Positions 7,016 to 12,747 of a DNA stretch of 12,747 nt are shown here, one piece after another (the first letter of the stretch is position 1; each line of letters begins with the position of its first letter). The notes beneath the pieces are model-generated. The model was given only the letters and a program-made list of their open reading frames with translations, ran no database searches and was not told the DNA's origin. This DNA comes from Bacteroidota bacterium (GTDB lineage: Bacteria > Bacteroidota > Bacteroidia > Chitinophagales > Chitinophagaceae): assembly GCA_025361325.1 (NCBI GenBank), contig JANYAL010000162.1, positions 1 through 12,747 on the forward strand. The letters run 5' to 3'. The translations under genes and the position numbers were made by a program.

Positions 7016-8116
7016 TTACTCTGGGATCTCCGAGATCTTTTCATCCACCGCATTGGCCACGAACCTTGAACTCATTTTCTTCAACGGGTTACTGTATTGT
7101 TCATCATATTCCTTCCTGCTGTCGATGATGTCAATGCACCGGTATATGGCCTCACGGAATGATGATTCATCAGCATTTCCTTTACCGGCAATATCGAAAG
7201 CTACTCCATGATCGGGTGATGTGCGAACCGCATTGATGCCTGCTGTGAAATTAACACCCTCGCCAATGGCCATTGATTTGAAAGGAATGAGACCCTGATC
7301 GTGGTACATCGCCAGAACTCCATCGAATTTTTCAAGTTGTCCCCGGGCAAAGAAGGCATCCGCAGCATAAGGGCCAAAGCAGAAGACATCTTTTTGCTTT
7401 GCTTCCCTGACGGCAGGCCGGATGGCGTCTTCCTCTTCCTTGCCAATCAGTCCCTCATCCCCGGCATGCGGATTAAGTGCCAGCACTGCTATCCTCGGTT
7501 TGTTGATCCCGAAATCTCTTTTGAGTGAATTATTGATGATGTTCAGTTTACTAAGAATATGCTCCCGGGTGATATGCGGAACTATATCCTTTACGGGCAC
7601 ATGTTCTGTCAGTAAGGCAACCCGCATATTCGCTGCGATCATGAACATCGCAACATCCGAAACACCAAAAAGGTTTTTCAGGTAAGGGGTATGACCGGTG
7701 AAACTGAATTCAGCAGACTGAATATTCTTCTTATGAATGGGTGCAGTAACAAGGCCGTTTATTTTTCCTTCTTTCAGTGCCTGGGCCGCAGTGGTAAGAC
7801 TTTTCACCGCATAACGGCCGCCAGTCTCATTCATGATCCCCGGGGTGATATTCACTTCCTCTTCCCAGCAGTTAAAAAGGTTGAGCTGCTTATGGTTTAC
7901 CCGTCCGGAGTCCCGGATAATGGAAAAATTCATATTGAGTTCTGGCAGGCTTTTCCGGTAAAAATTGATCGCCTTGTTATTACTGAACACAACGGGGGTG
8001 CAGATATCCAGTATCCGGCTGTCGGAAAGGACTTTAAGGATCAATTCTATACCTATTCCATTGATGTCGCCGCAGGATATGCCAATTACAGGCTTTTTAT
8101 CGTTTTCGGTTGTCAT
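7016..8116 (-). CDS. pdxA: 4-hydroxythreonine-4-phosphate dehydrogenase PdxA
   Basis: Catalyses NAD-dependent oxidation of 4-phosphooxy-L-threonine, giving 3-amino-2-oxopropyl phosphate after decarboxylation, which PdxJ uses to make pyridoxine 5'-phosphate (vitamin B6, DXP-dependent route). It is a cytoplasmic, metal-dependent homodimer. In the 366-aa form, the N-terminal motif IGISCGDINGIGIE is at 11-24 and the substrate-binding GHT at 141-143. The three metal ligands are His172 (LLTEH), His217 (NPHAGDEG) and His272 (YHDQGLIPFK). Their spacing of 45 and 55 residues equals that of the E. coli ligands His166/211/266. The open frame extends to an ATG at 8155, but the extra 13 residues (MVSRIFITNLLKR) are not like the family, so 8116 is chosen. 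A TATTTTTA element on the minus strand (8137-8144) is a one-mismatch -7 candidate that would also fit this start. It converges with the LolA-like gene. Confidence 0.95.
   Translation of the reverse strand: MTTENDKKPVIGISCGDINGIGIELILKVLSDSRILDICTPVVFSNNKAINFYRKSLPELNMNFSIIRDSGRVNHKQLNLFNCWEEEVNITPGIMNETGGRYAVKSLTTAAQALKEGKINGLVTAPIHKKNIQSAEFSFTGHTPYLKNLFGVSDVAMFMIAANMRVALLTEHVPVKDIVPHITREHILSKLNIINNSLKRDFGINKPRIAVLALNPHAGDEGLIGKEEEDAIRPAVREAKQKDVFCFGPYAADAFFARGQLEKFDGVLAMYHDQGLIPFKSMAIGEGVNFTAGINAVRTSPDHGVAFDIAGKGNADESSFREAIYRCIDIIDSRKEYDEQYSNPLKKMSSRFVANAVDEKISEIPE
7025..7041 (+). terminator. Possible weak terminator for the ABC/LolA-like operon, inside the 3' end of pdxA
   Basis: A small palindrome, gatctccgagatc, followed directly by four T on the plus strand, begins 40 nt after the LolA-like stop. 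The stem is only 5-6 bp, so it would be a weak terminator. It lies within the last codons of the opposing pdxA gene. No better hairpin exists in the 30 nt between the two stops. Confidence 0.25.
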
Positions 8117-8218
8117 GCGTTTTAATAAATTAGTTATAAAAATACGACTTACCATTTAATAATACGAATAGACAGCCTGGCATGTTTGGCTGGTTTGGTG
8201 CACATCATCTAAAACAGC

Positions 8219-8273
8219 AATACCATCCTGATACACAAAATTCATAAGATCATGTGTAAATCAGGATGGTATT
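8219..8273 (-). terminator. Long hairpin between the T9SS protein gene and pdxA
   Basis: Perfect 14-bp inverted arms: 8219-8232 (aataccatcctgat) and 8260-8273 (atcaggatggtatt). The stem continues inward with acaca/tgtgt (8233-8237 and 8253-8257) after a two-base bulge. It begins 30 nt downstream of the stop of the large minus-strand gene and lies about 100 nt before pdxA. The transcript after the stem reads gctgtttta, a short U run. A terminator for the large gene is the most likely role; a dispersed intergenic repeat is an alternative. The rest of 8117-8302 shows no gene. Confidence 0.6.
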
Positions 8274-8302
8274 AATTCAAAACATTACAAAGCACAGCGG
8301 GG

Positions 8303-11300
8303 CTAATGCTTCTGTAATTTCATTATTTTTTGGTTGAAAACACCTTCGTTACTTTCAACTCTAAGGATATAGATACCTGTTAACAGGTTCTCAACATTGC
8401 TTAGGGTCAGTGAATTGATGCCCTTATAAACAGTGTAATTCCTTTTTAACATAGTCCTTCCCATCTGGTCCAGCAATCCAACGATTATATCTCCTTTCAC
8501 AGCGGTGCTGATATCAAAATGAAGTTCATTGGTGAATGGATTTACAACATTAAATAATGTAAATCCTTTGATCACGGGCTCCAATTGAATGATATTGGAA
8601 TACTTCTTTATGCCAGTAGTATTGAACATGATGACCCTGTAATATACTTTTTTGCTGATCAGTGAAGTATCAAAGAAGCTGTATTGATTTGTTTCCAATG
8701 AAGGATCCGTATTTCCATTTATGATCGCAATGGGAGTAAAGAACTGTCCATCATTACTTCTTTGAAGCTCATATTTTACAGGTTCTGCTTCTTTTGAGCT
8801 TTGCCAACTCACTCTCGCGTAATTATTGTTCAAGCTTCCCGCGACGTTTAGGAAGTCCGTTTTTAAGATAATGCAGGTAATGATAGTAATCTGAATGGGT
8901 TGGGTACTCGTATAGAAACAGCTACCGCTTGCCAGGTTGGATGCTGTTGTGGCAACTACTATACGGTACATATCCCCATTATTTCCGGCCGTAGTGAAAG
9001 CAGAAGGAATGGTATAATTGACTACGTACTGGTATGCAGTTCCGTTCCAAACAGGTGTTCCTGTTCCGGAAGCCCCCGCAATGTCAACCCAGGTTACGCC
9101 CCCATCGGTACTGCGTTGCCACTTGTAGTATGTATAGGTGTTATAATAAGAAGTTATGGTATCATAAACGGTATACGGATTATTTTTACAAAGCGTAGGA
9201 TTGGGTGAAGGTGCATAGGTCATACTGGGATAACAGGTTCTTATGCCTATATCATCAATTGCCCAGTCATTACCACCTCCTCCGGGTGCGTTGTTCCGGA
9301 AGGATAAGGTGATTGATGTTTCACCAGGCTGGGTTTTGTAAACAAAGGCTTTTTTTATCCATTTATTTAAAGAATCAGAACCCGTTTGTGTACCGCCTAA
9401 TCCCTGGTATTTAATGTCTCCGGTGGTATAATAGTCAATCCCGTTAATCCGGAAGGCCAGGTTGGGGCTTACCCCTGAAGAATCTCCCGGGGCAGTTGGT
9501 ATATATCCTGCACCCATTGGTAACCCTACCCCGTTGGAGTCGCAACCGCATTTGTAACACATGTTTTTTAACCAGGCCGAAACCTCATAATAAGTTTCCG
9601 GGCAAAGGCCGGTAATATTCGTTTGAAATGCAACGTCAGTCCGGTATGACGAGTTTATAACCAGCATATAACCGCAAGGATTAGTTGGGCCTACCGGTAA
9701 ATTCAGGTTGCATGGCAGGTTGCCCTTTGCTGTATTGGCTGCACCGGTATGATCGCCGGTAATATCCCATACACCAAATACCCTGTTTGTATTCCCACTT
9801 GGCTTGATCACTGTTTGCAAAGTGGTACCATCTCCGCTGGTATTGTTGGTCACACCATAATAATAATCACCGGGGCCGTTTCCACTGCCAAAGGTGGTAT
9901 AGGCATAACTTGTATTGGGTGAAGAACCCCTGTTTTGGTTATACACAGGCGATCCTGAGGTAGTACCAAAGGTTCCGTTATATTCATCCCCCACAATATT
10001 GTTGGCCGAAACGGCATCAACACATGAGCCCAGACTGTTAAACACCATTAAACTATCTGGCGGAAAATTGATGGTATAGAAAACAGCCGTTGTAGAATCC
10101 CGATACCTGAACCCCCCCCCACCGTACTTTATTTTTGAACCATAAGCTGCATTTACTTTTACCCGGTAGGTGGCCATTATGATACAGGTAGTTCCAAAAT
10201 TAGAAGGTTTTGAATTGTATCTTATCACTCCTCTTTTTGCCCTGATAGCACCAGTACCCATATTGATCTGCAGGGCAGTATCAGTGCCCGGGCCCGAGGT
10301 GGTGATCCAGGCTGCATCCGCATCATTTGCATCCGTAAAATAAGTACTGTTTGTAGGGGTGAAAAGTTTTCCTTCATTGGTTTTTAAAGCCATACTATCT
10401 TTTTCTAATGCAAATCCTTTGTTGGCAGTTAAGGTATCGTAAAAAGCAACACTGTCAATAGCAACGTTGGCAGCTGATCCTGAAGGACGTTGTACCACCA
10501 ATATGGATCTTATTTCCAGTATATTCCCCGGACTAATTGACCCTCCCGTTGTACCCTTTGTGATGTTTACATAACTCTTTGCATAGTCAACTACCGCAGA
10601 TGTTGGGTCGGTGATACATATATTGAAAGAGTAGGTACCGCTGGTGATGACACCTGTATTGGTATTGGTGGTGATCCTGATATAATAGGTACTGTTCAGT
10701 GATAATCCAATACCTCCCGGGGTAACCGCTGTATTGAGTGGTGATACGGTACAGGCCAATTGCGTTAATGAACCGCACGAACCGGAGAACAACTGAATAT
10801 ATGGAGATGCCGCACTTAAATTGACTCCCAAACTGCTCAGTGTAATTACAGGCCGGTTACTTTGGGCAATAAACTTATACCATATATCAGCCGAGCCACT
10901 GTTGCCACAAGAAGGCAGGCTGCTTATGCTTGGTGATGAGTTGATGAATGTACCCGCGGTATTTACACACGAAGTTCCGCTGGTCAGCAAGGTAGCGTTG
11001 GCGCATTCATCATTTGCAACCGGGGTAATATAGGTAATACAAATATTGAAGTTGGCTACTGTACCCAACCCGGATGGATTGGCATTTAAATTGGCGATGC
11101 GAACATAGTAAGTGGCACCAACGGTTAAACCATATTGCATCAAGGATGTACCTGAAGAGCAGGCCACTGAAACCAGTGAACCACAGCTTCCGGAGTAGAT
11201 CTGTATATGGGGGGATGTAATATTAGCACCCAGGCTGCTGATCGTTACTGTTTCAATAGTTGTAGTTGCTACAAATGTATACCATACATCATAGTAAGTG

Positions 11301-12526
11301 CCTGCTGCAAAACAACCCAGGGGTGTTGCGGCATTTGCAGTTGCCAGGTCAAGTGTGCCTGATGTATTCACACAGGAAGCTCCAGGGGTTAAAGCAATAG
11401 CGCCTGTACAGTCATCATTTGCAGGGGGCTGTTGTATACAGATATTAAAATTCCAGTTGGTTGTTGGGTTTATTTGAGGTGCCGATGTAACATATACCCT
11501 TACATAATAAGTATTGCCAATTGTCAAACCCCCAACAGTAAGCCTTGAACTTGCTGCCTGGCACCCCAAAGATGTTTGGCTTCCGCAGGCGCCGCTTAGC
11601 ATTTCAATATAAGTGGTTGCAGTGCTAAGGCTGGAGCCAAGACTGCTTAAGGTTACGGTATGGGTAGTGGCAGTGGCCACAAATTTATACCATACATCAT
11701 AAGTAGTTGCTGCCGTTGCTCCTCCGCAAGCTCCTGCCGGTGCAGCACTTCCTGCATACTGAAGGTTTCCTAAAGTATTACTGCAGGAAGTACCCGGGGT
11801 CAGTGTCGTGGCATTGGCGCAGGCATCATTGGTTGGCGGTAGAAATACTAATGTTTGTGAAAATTGTACCCAGGGGCTATTTACTGTTGTAGTAAAATTA
11901 TCAACTGGCAGATCTGTACCTGAAGAACTTCCTCCGGATAAACTACCGGTTCTTGTTGTGCTTGAACCTGCAGTAAAACTCCAGCCCAAATCAATACATA
12001 TTCGCTGCCCTGCCGTTATTGTCACCGAGCCAATATTCAGGGATATAAGTGTCCGGTTCGTTAATGTAGTAGTAAGCGTTGATGTGCTGTCCTTTCCAAA
12101 TTCCTGGGCTATACTTCCATCCGAGTTGACTATTCTTAAATACAAATAACCAAGGCCAGTAGATCCTCCTGAAGTACTGCTTATGTTAAATTGAGCCTGC
12201 CCGGTAAAAGTTCCGGTTAGGGTTTGTGCAGCAAGGGGATCAGATATCCATTGGTTTATAAGGCATTTTCTTGGCGAAGCTGCACCGCTTGCGCCAGACG
12301 TCACTGTAGTTAGTGTACTCCCATCCTTTACAACATGCATTAAATACTGGCTTACCCCCGATGTGACATTCCAGCCGGCATTATAAGCGGGAGATACAGG
12401 TGCAGCTGTATTTGTATTGAGATAAAACCTTGTCTGCGAAAATGAAAAGCTATGAAGTAATACTAAAGTAAAAAAAAACAATACGATTTTTTTGTAAAAA
12501 AACTTAGTGTATAAATTTTTTTTCAT
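8303..12526 (-). CDS. Giant secreted or surface-anchored modular protein with type IX secretion C-terminal sorting domain
   Basis: A 1407-residue, Thr/Ser/Gly/Asn-rich protein. A signal peptide covers residues 1-30 (Lys-rich start, hydrophobic core 14-24, cleavage near SFS/Q31). Residues 31-232 are a beta-rich N-terminal region. Three tandem modules follow at 233-369, 370-504 and 505-643. Residues 645-834 resemble DUF11-type surface repeats (SPGNILEIRSILVVQ). Residues 835-1098 look like a jelly-roll carbohydrate-binding or MAM-like domain ending NDWAIDDIGIRTC, with a CxxCxC cluster at Cys990/993/995. Residues 1100-1218 are Ig-like (YKWQRSTDGG...YRIVV), and 1222-1316 are the FN3-like segment usual before the tail (ARVSWQSSKE...KYELQRSNDG). 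Residues 1318-1407 are a type A T9SS sorting domain (NPFTNELHF, LLDQMGRTM, LLTGIYILRV, QKIMKLQ). It should cross the outer membrane by T9SS and be released or anchored. No enzyme motif was found; adhesion or glycan binding is inferred. It carries an in-frame G9 tract. Confidence 0.88.
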   Translation of the reverse strand: MKKNLYTKFFYKKIVLFFFTLVLLHSFSFSQTRFYLNTNTAAPVSPAYNAGWNVTSGVSQYLMHVVKDGSTLTTVTSGASGAASPRKCLINQWISDPLAAQTLTGTFTGQAQFNISSTSGGSTGLGYLYLRIVNSDGSIAQEFGKDSTSTLTTTLTNRTLISLNIGSVTITAGQRICIDLGWSFTAGSSTTRTGSLSGGSSSGTDLPVDNFTTTVNSPWVQFSQTLVFLPPTNDACANATTLTPGTSCSNTLGNLQYAGSAAPAGACGGATAATTYDVWYKFVATATTHTVTLSSLGSSLSTATTYIEMLSGACGSQTSLGCQAASSRLTVGGLTIGNTYYVRVYVTSAPQINPTTNWNFNICIQQPPANDDCTGAIALTPGASCVNTSGTLDLATANAATPLGCFAAGTYYDVWYTFVATTTIETVTISSLGANITSPHIQIYSGSCGSLVSVACSSGTSLMQYGLTVGATYYVRIANLNANPSGLGTVANFNICITYITPVANDECANATLLTSGTSCVNTAGTFINSSPSISSLPSCGNSGSADIWYKFIAQSNRPVITLSSLGVNLSAASPYIQLFSGSCGSLTQLACTVSPLNTAVTPGGIGLSLNSTYYIRITTNTNTGVITSGTYSFNICITDPTSAVVDYAKSYVNITKGTTGGSISPGNILEIRSILVVQRPSGSAANVAIDSVAFYDTLTANKGFALEKDSMALKTNEGKLFTPTNSTYFTDANDADAAWITTSGPGTDTALQINMGTGAIRAKRGVIRYNSKPSNFGTTCIIMATYRVKVNAAYGSKIKYGGGGFRYRDSTTAVFYTINFPPDSLMVFNSLGSCVDAVSANNIVGDEYNGTFGTTSGSPVYNQNRGSSPNTSYAYTTFGSGNGPGDYYYGVTNNTSGDGTTLQTVIKPSGNTNRVFGVWDITGDHTGAANTAKGNLPCNLNLPVGPTNPCGYMLVINSSYRTDVAFQTNITGLCPETYYEVSAWLKNMCYKCGCDSNGVGLPMGAGYIPTAPGDSSGVSPNLAFRINGIDYYTTGDIKYQGLGGTQTGSDSLNKWIKKAFVYKTQPGETSITLSFRNNAPGGGGNDWAIDDIGIRTCYPSMTYAPSPNPTLCKNNPYTVYDTITSYYNTYTYYKWQRSTDGGVTWVDIAGASGTGTPVWNGTAYQYVVNYTIPSAFTTAGNNGDMYRIVVATTASNLASGSCFYTSTQPIQITIITCIILKTDFLNVAGSLNNNYARVSWQSSKEAEPVKYELQRSNDGQFFTPIAIINGNTDPSLETNQYSFFDTSLISKKVYYRVIMFNTTGIKKYSNIIQLEPVIKGFTLFNVVNPFTNELHFDISTAVKGDIIVGLLDQMGRTMLKRNYTVYKGINSLTLSNVENLLTGIYILRVESNEGVFNQKIMKLQKH
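8306..8575 (-). other. T9SS type A C-terminal sorting domain (protein domain)
   Basis: Encodes residues 1318-1407 of the large secreted protein. The order of conserved blocks fits the Por secretion tail: FTLFNVVNPFTNELHF, GDIIVGLLDQMGRTMLKR, INSLTLSNVENLLTGIYILRV and a Lys-rich end (QKIMKLQKH). In characterised T9SS substrates this domain directs outer-membrane translocation and is then cleaved by PorU, often with attachment to A-LPS. Confidence 0.85.
10112..10120 (-). repeat. Homopolymer tract of nine G (coding strand) inside the T9SS protein gene
   Basis: Nine consecutive C on the plus strand, read as three Gly codons (residues 803-805) in the context KYGGGGF. The length shown keeps the frame open. 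A gain or loss of one base would shift the frame and remove the Ig, FN3 and sorting domains. It is the longest G/C homopolymer seen in the window; others reach seven (1681-1687 and near 12736). Confidence 0.8.
10598..11830 (-). repeat. Three tandem protein modules of about 137 residues in the T9SS protein
   Basis: The units are 11420-11830 (137 aa), 11015-11419 (135 aa) and 10598-11014 (139 aa). Each opens with ND-x-C-x-x-A and T-x-G-x-SC-x-NT. Each continues with DVWYKFVA/DVWYTFVA/DIWYKFIA, a TLSSLG/TISSLG segment, SG-x-CGS, L-x-x-G-x-TYYVR or its equivalent, and ends FNICI. The DNA copies have diverged, so the duplication is not recent. This NDxC...FNICI module is familiar from other Bacteroidota T9SS substrates, where it is probably a beta-sandwich with a conserved disulfide. 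Function is not established. Confidence 0.85.
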
Positions 12527-12561
12527 ATTGGATATTGGGTGGTTAGGATAGGATATATTTT

Positions 12562-12586
12562 AAAATAATTGGCAACGAATTATTTT
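12562..12586 (-). promoter_or_regulatory. A/T-rich inverted repeat in the leader of the T9SS protein gene
   Basis: Nine-base perfect arms (aaaataatt at 12562-12570 and aattatttt at 12578-12586) flank a seven-base centre (ggcaacg). The near edge lies 36 nt before the ATG at 12526. It could be an operator or a weak leader hairpin. Only A/T pairs form the stem, so chance occurrence in this A/T-rich stretch is possible. Confidence 0.25.
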
Positions 12587-12650
12587 TTATAGGCATATCT
12601 ATAATTGGAATCCGATAAAAAAGTAACTTCTTTACTACAATAAAACGATG

Positions 12651-12684
12651 CAAGCTTATTATTATTGTAGATATAAATTTTCAA
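12651..12684 (-). promoter_or_regulatory. Weak Bacteroidota-type promoter candidate for the T9SS protein gene
   Basis: On the minus strand, TAAGCTTG (12651-12658) matches TAnnTTTG with one mismatch, and a TTG (12682-12684) lies 23 bp upstream. It would give a leader of about 115 nt containing the A/T inverted repeat. The remainder of 12527-12747 shows no gene or other clear signal. Confidence 0.25.
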
Positions 12685-12747
12685 GGGGTTTATAGTGCAT
12701 GATAAGACAATTGAATTCCCGGTTCAGCTTATTTTTCCCCCCGTTTA

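Noticed and set aside
8117..8155. N-terminal 13-residue extension of PdxA
   Set aside because: The extra residues do not resemble the PdxA family start, and a possible promoter -7 element (8137-8144, minus strand) lies within them.

Overview
The window looks like chromosomal DNA of a Bacteroidota bacterium, most likely Chitinophagaceae-like, though the genus is not identifiable by eye. The signs are an outer-membrane receptor that starts with a carboxypeptidase-regulatory-like domain, a small 2TM-domain protein, a very large secreted protein ending in a type IX secretion (T9SS) sorting domain, a perfect TAnnTTTG promoter element, and start codons preceded by A/T-rich sequence rather than Shine-Dalgarno motifs. 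No tRNA, rRNA, CRISPR array, insertion sequence or phage gene was seen.

Layout, plus strand: (1) 145-3416 holds three closely spaced genes: a 752-aa TonB-dependent receptor-type protein, a 2TM-domain protein and a 214-aa exported helical-repeat protein. A strong hairpin at 3425-3456 closes this group. (2) 3480-4359 holds an overlapping pair, a six-helix membrane protein and a one-domain winged-helix regulator. (3) 4485-6985 holds a tightly packed operon: ABC ATPase, ABC-2 permease (23-nt overlap) and an exported LolA-like protein (1-nt gap). It has its own Bacteroidota-type promoter at 4462-4469, which also fixes the ATPase start at 4485 rather than 4440.

Layout, minus strand: (4) pdxA (7016-8116, vitamin B6 synthesis) converges on the LolA-like gene with only 30 nt between the stops. 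(5) A 1407-aa T9SS-secreted modular protein (8303-12526) is read towards pdxA. A long hairpin at 8219-8273 separates the two. The large protein has a signal peptide, three tandem copies of a roughly 137-residue Cys-containing module, a DUF11-like region, a jelly-roll-like domain with a CxxCxC cluster, an Ig-like region, an FN3-like region and the sorting domain.

Functionally, most of the window concerns the cell envelope: receptor, exported accessory proteins, exporter with a periplasmic partner, and a surface or secreted adhesin-like protein. pdxA is the one plain housekeeping gene. The most interesting points are the in-frame G9 tract inside the T9SS protein gene (possible phase variation), the ABC/LolA-like trio, and the membrane-protein/winged-helix pair placed just before it. 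No wholly new system can be claimed from sequence reading alone. No stretch over 300 bases lacks a gene; the intergenic stretches 1-144, 4360-4484, 8117-8302 and 12527-12747 are described where they hold anything.
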